A stretch of 23,396 nucleotides of DNA from Stenotrophomonas raiganjensis (SeqCode) (GCF_030658505.1 NZ_JAUTXR010000191.1:1-23396), one strand, 5' to 3'; shown: positions 1-7,852, counted from the first letter of the stretch. Notes: generated from the sequence alone by a model not told the origin. Numbers and translations: made by a program.

Positions 1-24
1 TGCCGGCCACTGGCCGGCATCTAC
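1..24 (-). repeat. SMAG-type stem-loop repeat (GTAG head)
   Basis: The two 8-bp arms are TGCCGGCC and GGCCGGCA with a 3-nt loop. CTAC at 21-24 reads as a GTAG head on the minus strand. This is the canonical layout of SMAG repeats of Stenotrophomonas. It lies downstream of the yjjV stop, as the second of two same-orientation copies. Confidence 0.85.
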
Positions 25-46
25 GCTGATCGAATAATTGCGGAGT

Positions 47-69
47 TGCCGGCCAGCGGCCGGCACGAC
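47..69 (-). repeat. SMAG-type stem-loop repeat (GTCG head variant)
   Basis: A perfect 8-bp stem (47-54 with 58-65) and 3-nt loop are followed by CGAC, which gives a GTCG head on the minus strand instead of GTAG. It begins 2 nt after the yjjV stop codon, so it would form a hairpin at the 3' end of that transcript. There is no U-tract, so it is not a classic intrinsic terminator. Confidence 0.75.
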
Positions 70-71
70 CC

Positions 72-845
72 TCAGTTCGCCGCCAGCGCGAACAGCCGTC
101 GCGCATTCTCCGTCGTAGCCTGTGCCACGGCGTCCAGTTCCATCCCGCGCAGCGCGGCCACGTGGCGGGCAATGACCGCCAGCCGTGCCGGCTCGTTGCG
201 CTGGCCGCGGATGCCGGCGTCGGGCTGATCCGGTGCATCGGTTTCCAGCAGCAGCTGTTCCAGCGGCATCCCGCGCACCAGGCGCTGCAGGCGTTGCGCG
301 CGTTCGTAGGTCAGCGGGCCGCCAAGACCCAGCAGGAAGCCCTGCCGGTGCAATTGCGCGGCCTGTTCCGGGCTGCCGGAGAAGCTGTGCACCACGCCAC
401 GCAGGCCGCCGATGCGGCGGATGGCGGCAATCACCGCGTCCACCGCGCGCCGTGCATGCACGATCACCGGCAGCTCGAACTCACGGGCCAGTTGCAGCTG
501 GCCGATGAAGTACGCCTGCTGCGTCTCTGCATCCAGGCCTTCGACAAAGAAGTCCAGGCCGCATTCGCCGATCGCGCAGGGGCGTTCGCGTTCGATCCAC
601 TCGCGCAGCAGCGGCAGGTGACCGGGCTGGTGCTCGGCCAGGAACATCGGGTGCAGGCCGTAGGCCGGGTGAAGGCCAGGCGCCTGTCGGCAGACCTCGC
701 GCAGCTTCGGCCAGCTGGCCGCAGTCACCGCCGGCACCACCTGCAGTCGCACCCCAGCCGCCTGCGCACGCTCGACCACGGCAGCGCGGTCATGGTCGAA
801 CTCGCTGGCGTCCAGATGGCAGTGGCTGTCGACCAGCAGGCTCAA
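72..845 (-). CDS. yjjV: TatD-family metal-dependent hydrolase, YjjV type
   Basis: The 257-residue protein has the TIM-barrel metallo-hydrolase motifs of the TatD family (metal-dependent DNases/hydrolases, cytoplasmic). An HxH pair lies near the N-terminus (H8, H10 in DSHCHLD), the bridging glutamate is E94 (GECGLDF), H130 and H153 follow, and D203 sits in LLLETDAP. The motif VVHSFSGS and the length fit the YjjV branch better than TatD proper. The only start that places the HxH motif at the usual distance is TTG at 845. It overlaps the TGA stop of the upstream small membrane protein gene (TTGA), so translation is probably coupled. An upstream extension in this frame is Arg/Pro-rich and runs through the other gene, so I rejected it. 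The exact substrate is unknown; nuclease or D-Tyr-tRNA deacylase-like activities are reported in the family. Confidence 0.9.
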   Translation of the reverse strand: MSLLVDSHCHLDASEFDHDRAAVVERAQAAGVRLQVVPAVTAASWPKLREVCRQAPGLHPAYGLHPMFLAEHQPGHLPLLREWIERERPCAIGECGLDFFVEGLDAETQQAYFIGQLQLAREFELPVIVHARRAVDAVIAAIRRIGGLRGVVHSFSGSPEQAAQLHRQGFLLGLGGPLTYERAQRLQRLVRGMPLEQLLLETDAPDQPDAGIRGQRNEPARLAVIARHVAALRGMELDAVAQATTENARRLFALAAN

Positions 846-1057
846 CGCTGTTCCAGCGGCGGGGGCGTGATGGCGTTGCGGCTCTTCCAGTTGGCCAGCA
901 GCAGGGTGCCGAAGCCCAGCATCAGTTCGTCGACGAACGGAATCGGGTCGGGGATGAACAGGGTCAGCACGAACAGGCCCGCGGTCAGCTTGAACAGGGT
1001 GGGGTAGCGCAGCCGGCGTGCCCATTGCAGTACCGGCAGCAGCATCGGGTTGGCCAC
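842..1057 (-). CDS. small inner-membrane protein, DUF6116-like
   Basis: This 71-residue protein has a basic N-terminal stretch (QWARRLRYPTLFK), then two hydrophobic segments at about residues 20-37 and 43-57, and a polar tail (NWKSRNAITPPPLEQR). I recognise the pattern from small Xanthomonadaceae proteins grouped as DUF6116; function is unknown. The start is GTG at 1057, with GAGG about 9 nt upstream. An ATG four codons downstream is possible but has a worse ribosome-site distance. Longer in-frame extensions run into the divergent glycine-zipper gene and have no hydrophobic or conserved character. Its stop overlaps the TTG start of yjjV, giving a two-gene unit. The membrane location is inferred from hydrophobicity. 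Confidence 0.75.
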   Translation of the reverse strand: MANPMLLPVLQWARRLRYPTLFKLTAGLFVLTLFIPDPIPFVDELMLGFGTLLLANWKSRNAITPPPLEQR

Positions 1058-1220
1058 GGCGTGGGTCCTCGTGGGGAATATGCAAACGCTACCACGGGCC
1101 CAGCATTTCCCGATGCTGAATGGGTTACAGGAATGAGCAGGAAATGTGGAGATTCCGTTCAGGCAGCGCATGCTGCAATCTGGTCCGAGAACGTTGCGGA
1201 TGGTCCGCAAGGAGCAGGTC
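1058..1220. promoter_or_regulatory. divergent intergenic region
   Basis: These 163 bases separate the minus-strand DUF6116/yjjV pair from the plus-strand glycine-zipper gene, so promoters for both must lie here. I see two small dyads: CAGCAT/ATGCTG (1101-1118, 6-nt loop) and GCAGC/GCTGC (1163-1176). I cannot identify a convincing -35/-10 pair by eye. Confidence 0.4.
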
Positions 1221-2063
1221 ATGAAAAGCACAACTACAACTGTCCTGGTCGCAGCGGGCGCGCTGCTGGTCGGTGGCATCGCCACCGCCGCCTTCATGAA
1301 GAGCGGCGACAAGTCGCCTGATTCCATCAGCGCCGGAACCCCCAACGGTGAATCACGCCTGGTTGACGGCAACGCCGTTGACGATGGCGCACGTGGTGAC
1401 AAGCTCGACCCGTCTGCGCCGCGCGGGCTGGAATATGCCGACGTGCTGAAGGTCGACCCGATCACCGAGAAGCAGAAGGCCTACGCCACCGTGATCGGCA
1501 CCGATGCCGTGCGCGAGACTTCCACCACCCAGACCCCGCACGAGGTCTGCCAGGACGTGACCGTGCAGGAGCGCCTGCCGGAGCGTGACGGCAACGTCGG
1601 CGGCACCGTGGTCGGCGCGGTGGTCGGCGGCCTGCTCGGCAACCAGGTTGGCGGTGGCAACGGCAAGAAGGCCGCGACCGCAGCCGGTGCCGTGGCCGGT
1701 GGCTTCATCGGCAACCAGATCGACAAGCGCCACGTGGGTGGCCGCGTGGTCAACCGCACCGAGCGCCAGTGCCACACCGAGACCGCCACCTCCGAGTCGA
1801 GCCGTGTTACCGGCTACAACGTGACCTACCGCAACGAGGACGGCACCACCGGCACCATGCGCATGGCCAGCAAGCCGGGCAACCGCATCGCCATGGGCAC
1901 CAATGACGTGGTGAAGGGCTACAACGTGACCTACCGCTACGACGGCGCCGAGAAGACCGTGCGCATGGACAACAAGCCGGCCAGCGATCGCCTGCCGGTG
2001 GTCGATGGCCAGCTGGTCACGCAGACCGCTGCTGCCGGCGCCACTGCGGCCACGCGCCAGTAA
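1221..2063 (+). CDS. glycine-zipper 2TM domain envelope protein
   Basis: The 280-residue protein has an N-terminal membrane anchor or uncleaved signal (about residues 6-25). A polar spacer follows, then a glycine-zipper segment (about 124-165: GGTVVGAVVGGLLG and GAVAGGFIG) of the kind in the Rickettsia 17-kDa antigen family. The zipper is flanked by two cysteines (HEVCQDV, ERQCHTE) that could form a periplasmic disulfide. The C-terminal part contains a 35-residue tandem repeat: GYNVTYR occurs at 198 and 233, each followed by a KP motif. I chose the ATG at 1221 because AAGGAG lies 7 nt upstream; the longer frame adds 25 residues without a ribosome site. A strong terminator follows. The role is probably structural in the periplasm or membrane, inferred from family. 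Confidence 0.85.
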   Translation: MKSTTTTVLVAAGALLVGGIATAAFMKSGDKSPDSISAGTPNGESRLVDGNAVDDGARGDKLDPSAPRGLEYADVLKVDPITEKQKAYATVIGTDAVRETSTTQTPHEVCQDVTVQERLPERDGNVGGTVVGAVVGGLLGNQVGGGNGKKAATAAGAVAGGFIGNQIDKRHVGGRVVNRTERQCHTETATSESSRVTGYNVTYRNEDGTTGTMRMASKPGNRIAMGTNDVVKGYNVTYRYDGAEKTVRMDNKPASDRLPVVDGQLVTQTAAAGATAATRQ

Positions 2064-2086
2064 TCCAGAACACCCTGCTGTACCCG

Positions 2087-2116
2087 ACGGGCCGGCTCAT
2101 GCCGGCCCGTTCTTTT
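2087..2116 (+). terminator. rho-independent terminator after the glycine-zipper gene
   Basis: A perfect 10-bp GC-rich stem (ACGGGCCGGC at 2087-2096 with GCCGGCCCGT at 2101-2110) with a TCAT loop is followed by TCTTTT. It starts 23 nt after the stop codon and separates this gene from the acetyltransferase. Confidence 0.9.
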
Positions 2117-2187
2117 GTGAGCGCGGGCATTCATCCGTGTGGACGCGGAATCCACCATCATGGTGGCCCCTTCGACATGGAGTCGGC

Positions 2188-2730
2188 ATGAGCATCTTCG
2201 ACCTGCGCATCGAAACAGAGCGCCTGATCCTGCGCCCGCTGCTGCGCGAGGACTACGAACCGTACCTGGCGTTCTGCGCCGACGAGGAAACGATGCGCAC
2301 CCTCGGTGGCGTGCAGCCGCCGTCGGTGGCCTGGCGTGGCTTCTGCAGCCTGGCGGGCGCCTGGCAGCTGTTCGGCTTCTCGATGTTCAGCGTCATCGAG
2401 AAATCCAGCGGGGACTGGATCGGGCGCATGGGGCCGTGGCAGCCGCAGGACTGGCCCGGCCCCGAAGTGGGCTGGGGCATCCGTCATGCCAGCTGGGGCC
2501 GGGGCTATGCGCCCGAGGCCGCGGTCGCCGCGATCGACTGGGCGTTCGATACGCTGGGTTGGGATGAGGTGATCCACACCATCGCCGAGAACAATGACAA
2601 TTCGCGGGCGGTCGCGCGCAAGCTCGGCAGCACCTTGCTGCGCATGGGCGAACTGCCGCCCCCGTACAACGACAAGCCAATGCAGATCTGGGGCCAGTCG
2701 CGCGAACAATGGCGGCAGCGCGCACGCTGA
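2188..2730 (+). CDS. GNAT family N-acetyltransferase, RimJ/RimL type
   Basis: The 180-residue protein opens with IETERLILRPLLREDYEPY, the typical start of RimJ/RimL-type (Acetyltransf_3) enzymes that move an acetyl group from acetyl-CoA to an amine. The acetyl-CoA pyrophosphate loop is seen as SWGRGYAPEA (about residues 102-111). It is followed by the usual late motif ENNDNSRAVARKLG (about 134-147), where neighbouring proteins of the family have N-x-x-S. The substrate cannot be read from sequence. The start ATG at 2188 has TGGAG about 5 nt upstream. A longer in-frame reading crosses the terminator and is rejected. The gene stands alone between the terminator and a degenerate SMAG pair. Confidence 0.9.
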   Translation: MSIFDLRIETERLILRPLLREDYEPYLAFCADEETMRTLGGVQPPSVAWRGFCSLAGAWQLFGFSMFSVIEKSSGDWIGRMGPWQPQDWPGPEVGWGIRHASWGRGYAPEAAVAAIDWAFDTLGWDEVIHTIAENNDNSRAVARKLGSTLLRMGELPPPYNDKPMQIWGQSREQWRQRAR

Positions 2731-2740
2731 GCGTGGCCCG

Positions 2741-2763
2741 GTCGTGCCGGGCGCTGGCCCGTA
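2741..2763 (+). repeat. degenerate SMAG-like element (GTCG head)
   Basis: The GTCG head is followed by TGCCGGGC, GCT and GGCCCGTA, where the arms pair imperfectly. It faces the opposite-strand copy at 2791-2813, so the two look like an inverted SMAG dimer, a known arrangement of these repeats. Confidence 0.5.
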
Positions 2764-2790
2764 ACCGCCTTGCGACAGGGTTCGTGCGAT

Positions 2791-2813
2791 TGCCGGCCAG
2801 CGGCCGCCACGAC
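2791..2813 (-). repeat. SMAG-like stem-loop (GTCG head variant)
   Basis: The arms TGCCGGCC and GGCCGCCA pair with one mismatch around a 3-nt loop. The CGAC end gives a GTCG head on the minus strand. It is the partner of the element at 2741-2763. Confidence 0.6.
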
Positions 2814-2906
2814 CATGCCCGCATGCTGCACCCGCGCTTGGCATTCATCGGCGTGCTTGCCAGACTGCACGCAGCCGGCCGTCGGCCGGATCCCATGGAG
2901 CAGGCA

Positions 2907-3563
2907 ATGGTGGAAGAGCGCGTCCCGCTGACGGTGCATGGCATGTCGGTCTCGGGCAATTGCCACAAGGTTCGGCTGCTGCTGGAGCAGCTCGGCAGCC
3001 GCTACCGCTGGGTGGAAGTGGACAGTGCCCACGGCCAGACCCATACGCCCGAATTCCTGGCGTTGAATCTGAATGCCAAAGTGCCGCTGATTGTCCGCGA
3101 CGATGGCCGTGTGCTGACCGAATCCAACGCGATCCTGTTCTGGCTGGCCGAAGGCACGCCGTACCTGCCCAGCGATGGCTGGGAGCGTGCGCAGGCATTG
3201 AGCTGGATGTTCTTCGAGCAGTACACGCACGAGCCATGCGTGGCGGTAGCGCGCTTCATCCGCGGCTGGACCGCGCCCGATTCACCGCGCCGTGCCGAAT
3301 TGCCACGCCTGCACGAGCGTGCCGCCACCGCGTTGGCGGTGATGGAGCAGCACCTGCGCGAAGCGCAGTGGTTCACCGGCAGCGGATACGGCATCGCCGA
3401 TATCGCCCTGTTTGCCTATACCGACGTCGCAGGCGAGGGCGGTATCAGCCTGGTGCCCTTCCCGGAGGTGCGCGCGTGGCTGCAGCGCGTGCGCGAGCAG
3501 CCGCGCTTCCTGCCGATGCCGGCGGTGACCGCCGAGGTGCGCTCGCGTTTCGAGGCGGCTTGA
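2907..3563 (+). CDS. glutathione S-transferase family protein
   Basis: The 218-residue length is normal for bacterial GSTs. The N-terminal thioredoxin-like domain (about 1-82) shows SVSGNCHKVRLLLEQL, where the catalytic Ser/Cys normally lies. It also has the cis-proline (KVPLI, P60) and the glutathione-contacting acidic-serine pair (TESNAIL, E72-S73). The all-helical C-terminal domain contains the N-capping-box-like GYGIADIALFAYTD near residue 165. The start is ambiguous between ATG at 2895 and ATG at 2907. I chose 2907 because GGAG lies 6 nt in front, and that GGAG is part of the earlier ATG's own codons. A CCGGCCG/CGGCCGG dyad (2875-2889) lies just upstream of the ribosome site. The likely role is conjugation or reduction of electrophiles in the cytoplasm; the substrate is unknown. 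Confidence 0.9.
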   Translation: MVEERVPLTVHGMSVSGNCHKVRLLLEQLGSRYRWVEVDSAHGQTHTPEFLALNLNAKVPLIVRDDGRVLTESNAILFWLAEGTPYLPSDGWERAQALSWMFFEQYTHEPCVAVARFIRGWTAPDSPRRAELPRLHERAATALAVMEQHLREAQWFTGSGYGIADIALFAYTDVAGEGGISLVPFPEVRAWLQRVREQPRFLPMPAVTAEVRSRFEAA

Positions 3564-3573
3564 TGCCCACAGG

Positions 3574-3596
3574 GTAGCGCCCGGTATTGCCGGGCG
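3574..3596 (+). repeat. SMAG-type stem-loop repeat (GTAG head)
   Basis: The GTAG head is followed by a perfect 7-bp stem, CGCCCGG (3578-3584) and CCGGGCG (3590-3596), with loop TATTG. It lies 10 nt after the GST stop and 29 nt before the E1 gene, so it separates the two transcripts or sits in a shared one. Confidence 0.75.
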
Positions 3597-3625
3597 GAAC
3601 GCAACAACGACACGGAGGGTGTTCG

Positions 3626-5905
3626 ATGTTCGCTGTGGTTCCAGATCCGATTCCCGCACGCATGCGCGTGCTCAACCGCGCCGACGTGTGCGACGTCAAT
3701 TTCCTCGAGGCGGTGCGCGGGTGGCGCGGGACGCCGCGCCCGCGACCCGCAGCAGATGCTCCGATCCTGCCCGGCAGTACGCTCACCGCTGCGGCGTTCG
3801 ATGAACTGTTCGATTCGCAGTTGGCCAGCCGCCAGCTGGACCTGATGGCGCGCGTGCTGCGCGTGCAGAACAAGGTCTTCTACACCATTGGTTCGTCCGG
3901 CCATGAAGGCAACGCGCTGCTGGCGCGGGCCTGCCGGTACACCGATCCTGCCTTCCTGCACTATCGTTCCGGCGCCTTCATGGCCGAGCGTTCGCGGCAG
4001 GTGCCGGGTATCGATCCGCTGCGCGACGCCGCACTGTCGTTCGCCGCCAGTGCGGAGGATCCGGCCAGCGGTGGCCGCCACAAGGTATGGGGCAGCAGAC
4101 CGTTGTGGGTGCTGCCGCAGACCTCGACCATCGCGTCGCACCTGCCGAAAGCGCTGGGCACCGCGCTGGCCATCGAGAGCGGCAAGCGCCTGGGGCAGCC
4201 GTTGCCGATCCCGGCCGACAGCATCGTGCTGTGCTCGTTCGGCGACGCCTCGGCCAACCATGCCACCGCGCAGACCGCGTTCAACACCGCGATGTGGTCG
4301 GCCTACCAGAAGCTGCCGGCACCGATCCTGTTCGTCTGCGAGGACAACGGCCTGGGCATCTCGGTGAAGACGCCGGAAGGCTGGATTGCCGAGCGCTTCA
4401 GCCGCCAGCCGGGGCTGGACTATTTCTTTGCCGATGGCCTCGACCTGGCCACCGGGCACGCCCAGGTGCAGGCGGCGGTGGAACACTGCCGGCGCACGCG
4501 GCGGCCGACCTTCCTGCATCTGCGCACCACGCGCCTGATGGGCCATGCCGGCACCGACTTTGAAGTGGAATGGCGCGCGCTGCCGGAACTGTGCGCGGCC
4601 GAGGCGCAGGATCCGCTGCTGCGCTCGGCGCAGATCGCGCTGGAATCAGGCTGGATGGATACGGCCGCCATCGAAGTGGCCTACGAAACGATGCGCGTGC
4701 GCTGCATGGCCGCTGCCGCCGATGCCGAAGGCAGTGCGAAGCTGCAGTCGCTGCAGGAGGTGATGGCGCCGCTGGCACCCTATACAGCGGCCGACGTGCA
4801 GGCTGAGGCGCGGCGCGAGGTGCCGGGCGACGCGCGCGAAGCCGTGTACGGCGGTGCCGAGGCACTGCCCGAACGGCAGGCGCCGCGTCATCTCGCGATC
4901 CAGATCAACCACGGCCTGCAGGAGCTGCTGGCCAAGTACCCGCAGAGCCTGCTGTTCGGCGAGGACGTGGCACAGAAGGGCGGTGTGTACACGGTCACAA
5001 AGGACCTGCTGCGCCGCTTCGGGCCACGCCGGGTATTCAACACCCTGCTGGATGAGACCATGATCCTGGGCATGGCGCAGGGCCTGGCCAACATGGGCAT
5101 GCTGCCGATGCCGGAAATCCAGTACCTGGCCTACCTGCACAACGCCATCGACCAGTTGCGTGGCGAAGCCTGTTCGCTGCAGTTCTTCTCCAACGACCAG
5201 TACCGCAACCCGATGCTGGTACGGGTGGCAGGGCTGGGCTACCAGAAGGGCTTCGGCGGCCATTTCCACAACGACAACTCGATCACCGCGCTGCGCGACA
5301 TCCCCGGGCTGGTGGTCGGCTGCCCATCGCGCGGCGACGATGCAGTGATGATGCTGCGCACGCTGGCGGCGCTGGCGCGTGTGGATGGGCGCGTGGCCGT
5401 GTTCCTGGAGCCGATCGCGCTGTACATGAGCAAGGACCTGCACGAGCCCGGCGACGGCCAGTGGTTGTTCGAGTACCCGGCCCAGGGCCAGGCGCTGGTG
5501 CCGGGCGAGGGCCGCGTGTACGCGCCGGAGGCCGGCGACCTGGTGGTCTACACCTATGGCAATGGCGTGCCGATGGCGCTGCGTGCGGCGCGGGCCATCG
5601 AGCAGCAGCTGGGCTGGCAGGTGCGGGTGGTGGACCTGCGCTGGCTGGTGCCGCTGGATGCCGGCTTCATCGCCGCCCAGGCGGCCAGTGCGCGGCGTGT
5701 GCTGGTACTGGACGAAGGACGCCACAGCGGTGGAGTGGGCGAGGGGGTGGTCACCGCACTGGTCGAGGCCGGTTTCGGCCACCTGCCGTTGCGCCGGGTC
5801 TGTGGTGCCGATACCTATACCCCGCTGGCGGGGGCAGCAATGTTCGGGCTTCCAAGCGACAATGCAGTGATTGGCGCCGCCCTTGAACTGGCGCAGGAAC
5901 CCTGA
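3626..5905 (+). CDS. fused alpha+beta 2-oxoacid dehydrogenase E1 (thiamine diphosphate-dependent)
   Basis: The 759-residue protein joins both halves of a branched-chain/pyruvate-type E1. The alpha-like half (about 1-400) has VFYTIGSSGHEGN, the ThDP/Mg motif GDASAN followed about 30 residues later by EDNGLGIS (GDG...NN variant), and MGHAGTD in the regulatory-loop position. The beta-like half (about 430-759) has LLFGEDVAQKGGVY, RVFNTLLDE, EIQYLAYLHNAIDQL and GGHFHNDNS. Such enzymes decarboxylate a 2-oxoacid and pass the acyl group to a lipoyl-E2. No E2 or E3 gene adjoins it, so it may use the OGDH/PDH components or act alone; that is inference. The start ATG at 3626 has GGAGGG about 6 nt upstream. 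Its stop lies 3 nt before asnB, implying one transcript. The substrate is not predictable. Confidence 0.85.
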   Translation: MFAVVPDPIPARMRVLNRADVCDVNFLEAVRGWRGTPRPRPAADAPILPGSTLTAAAFDELFDSQLASRQLDLMARVLRVQNKVFYTIGSSGHEGNALLARACRYTDPAFLHYRSGAFMAERSRQVPGIDPLRDAALSFAASAEDPASGGRHKVWGSRPLWVLPQTSTIASHLPKALGTALAIESGKRLGQPLPIPADSIVLCSFGDASANHATAQTAFNTAMWSAYQKLPAPILFVCEDNGLGISVKTPEGWIAERFSRQPGLDYFFADGLDLATGHAQVQAAVEHCRRTRRPTFLHLRTTRLMGHAGTDFEVEWRALPELCAAEAQDPLLRSAQIALESGWMDTAAIEVAYETMRVRCMAAAADAEGSAKLQSLQEVMAPLAPYTAADVQAEARREVPGDAREAVYGGAEALPERQAPRHLAIQINHGLQELLAKYPQSLLFGEDVAQKGGVYTVTKDLLRRFGPRRVFNTLLDETMILGMAQGLANMGMLPMPEIQYLAYLHNAIDQLRGEACSLQFFSNDQYRNPMLVRVAGLGYQKGFGGHFHNDNSITALRDIPGLVVGCPSRGDDAVMMLRTLAALARVDGRVAVFLEPIALYMSKDLHEPGDGQWLFEYPAQGQALVPGEGRVYAPEAGDLVVYTYGNGVPMALRAARAIEQQLGWQVRVVDLRWLVPLDAGFIAAQAASARRVLVLDEGRHSGGVGEGVVTALVEAGFGHLPLRRVCGADTYTPLAGAAMFGLPSDNAVIGAALELAQEP

Positions 5906-5908
5906 TGC

Positions 5909-7852
5909 ATGTGTGGATTGGCGGGAATGTTGTTGCCGGCGCCGGTGGCGTCGGCCGAGGTGCTGCAGGCGCAGGTCCTGGCCATGGGCGGGGCGCTGCA
6001 CCACCGCGGGCCGGATGATGGCGGCAGCTGGGTCGATGCCACGGCCGGCATCGCGCTGGCGCATCGCCGCCTGAGCATCCTCGACCTGTCCCCGCTGGGG
6101 CACCAGCCGATGGCCTCGGCCGACGGTCGTTACGTGATGGCCTACAACGGCGAGGTCTACAACTTCGCTGCCCTGCGCGCCGAGCTGGAACCGCTGGGGC
6201 ACACCTTCCGCGGCCACTCCGATACCGAGGTACTGCTGGCAGCGATCCTGCAGTGGGGCATCGAGGACACCCTCCAGCGCTGCAACGGCATGTTCGCCAT
6301 CGCCCTGTGGGACCGCCAGGCGCAGTGCCTGTGGCTGGCCCGCGATCGTGTCGGCAAGAAGCCGCTGTACTACGGCTGGGCGGGTGACACCCTGGTGTTC
6401 GGCTCTGAACTGAAGGCGCTGTGGCAGCACCCGGCGTTCGACAACGACATCGACCGGGATGCACTGACCCTGCTGCTGCGGCTGGACTACATTCCTGCGC
6501 CGCACAGCATCCACCAGCGCTGCTACAAGCTGATGCCCGGGCGCGTGCTGCGCCTGGACGCCGAAACCGTAGCGGCCGGTGCAGCCGCGCACCGCCCGGA
6601 GCAGGCGCAGCGCCCCTACTGGGATGCGCGCGCGCGCATGCAGGCCGCGCTGGCCGCCCCGTTCCAGGGGCGCATCGAGGAGGCCGAGGAACAGCTGGAT
6701 ACGTTGCTGCGCGATGCGGTCGCGCTGCGCATGGTGGCCGACGTGCCGGTGGGCGTGTTCCTGTCCGGCGGTACCGATTCGTCGCTGGTGGCAGCGCTGA
6801 TGCAGGCGCAGAGCGGGCAGCCGGTGCACAGCTTCAGCATCGGCTTCACCGATTCGGGCCACGACGAGGCGCCGTTGGCAAAGGAACTGGCTGCGCACCT
6901 GGGCTGTGACCACACCGAACTGTATGTCAGCGGCGCGGATGCACTGGCGGTGGTGCCGCAGTTGCCGGCGATGTTCGACGAACCCTTTGCCGACGCCTCG
7001 CAGGTGCCGACGGCGCTGGTCGCCCGCCTGGCGCGGCAGGGGGTGACCGTGGCGTTGTCCGGTGATGGCGGGGATGAGTTGTTCTTCGGCTACACCCGCT
7101 ACGTGCGCGCGCTGCGCAACTGGCAGATGCTCGGCCGCGTGCCGGGTCCGCTGCGGCGCTGGATGGGCGCGCGCTCCCAGCAGCAGGGCGAGGCGTCGCG
7201 GACCGGTGGCCTGGCCGCGCTGCTGGCCGAGTCCGGCGCGCGTGGCATCGGCGACGTCTACCGCAACCGCATCTCGCGCTGGCGCGACCCGGCGGCGGCA
7301 GTGCCGGGCGCGCAGGCCGCAGGCAGCTTCTACGACCTGGCCGATCCATTGCACGGTGCCGGGACCCCGGCCGATGCGATGATGCTGGCCGATTACGTGA
7401 CCTACCTGCCGGATGACCTGTTGTGCAAGGTCGACCGTACCTCGATGGCGGTCAGCCTGGAGGCGCGAGCGCCGCTGCTGGACTGGCGCGTGGCCGAATT
7501 TGCCTGGTCGCTGCCGCTGGGCTTCAAGCGCAGCGAAACCACCAGCAAAGTGCTGCTCAAGCGGGTACTGGGCCGCTACGCACCGCAGTCGATGGTGCAC
7601 CGGCCCAAGCGCGGTTTCGGTGCGCCAGTCAGCGATTGGCTGAAGGGCGACCTGCGGCCATGGGCCGAAGACCTGCTGCAGCCGGCGCGGCTGGAGCGCG
7701 AGGGCATGCTGTCTGCGGCAGCGGTACAGCCGCTGTGGCAGCAGTTCCTGGGCGGCCAGCGCAAGTGGCATACCCACCTGTGGAACGTGCTGATGTTCCA
7801 GGCCTGGCAGGCGCATTGGCGGCAGGTGCGGGCCGGCGTGACCGCTGGCTGA
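5909..7852 (+). CDS. asnB: asparagine synthase (glutamine-hydrolysing) / AsnB-type amidotransferase
   Basis: The 647-residue protein begins MCGLAG, so Met removal exposes Cys2 as the N-terminal nucleophile of a class II glutamine amidotransferase (about 1-215; LAHRRLSILD, YNGEVYNF, HSDTEVLL). The synthetase domain has the ATP-pyrophosphatase loop SGGTDSS at 286-292, ALSGDGGDELFFGY near 381-394, and the late block KVDRTSMAVSLEARAPLLD. The family adenylates a carboxylate and amidates it with ammonia from glutamine. At 647 residues it is longer than E. coli AsnB (554) and resembles the long type often found beside polysaccharide or specialised-metabolite genes. It may therefore be a dedicated amidotransferase and not the main Asn enzyme. 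The start is fixed by MCG. AGGA at 5895-5898 serves as ribosome site inside the E1 gene. Confidence 0.88.
   Translation: MCGLAGMLLPAPVASAEVLQAQVLAMGGALHHRGPDDGGSWVDATAGIALAHRRLSILDLSPLGHQPMASADGRYVMAYNGEVYNFAALRAELEPLGHTFRGHSDTEVLLAAILQWGIEDTLQRCNGMFAIALWDRQAQCLWLARDRVGKKPLYYGWAGDTLVFGSELKALWQHPAFDNDIDRDALTLLLRLDYIPAPHSIHQRCYKLMPGRVLRLDAETVAAGAAAHRPEQAQRPYWDARARMQAALAAPFQGRIEEAEEQLDTLLRDAVALRMVADVPVGVFLSGGTDSSLVAALMQAQSGQPVHSFSIGFTDSGHDEAPLAKELAAHLGCDHTELYVSGADALAVVPQLPAMFDEPFADASQVPTALVARLARQGVTVALSGDGGDELFFGYTRYVRALRNWQMLGRVPGPLRRWMGARSQQQGEASRTGGLAALLAESGARGIGDVYRNRISRWRDPAAAVPGAQAAGSFYDLADPLHGAGTPADAMMLADYVTYLPDDLLCKVDRTSMAVSLEARAPLLDWRVAEFAWSLPLGFKRSETTSKVLLKRVLGRYAPQSMVHRPKRGFGAPVSDWLKGDLRPWAEDLLQPARLEREGMLSAAAVQPLWQQFLGGQRKWHTHLWNVLMFQAWQAHWRQVRAGVTAG

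Noticed and set aside
4646..7816. A 1056-codon open frame on the minus strand, antisense to the E1beta half and asnB
   Set aside because: High-GC genes with strong GC third positions leave antisense frames open. The translation is His/Arg/Gln-rich low complexity with no domain, and both plus-strand genes carry clear catalytic motifs.
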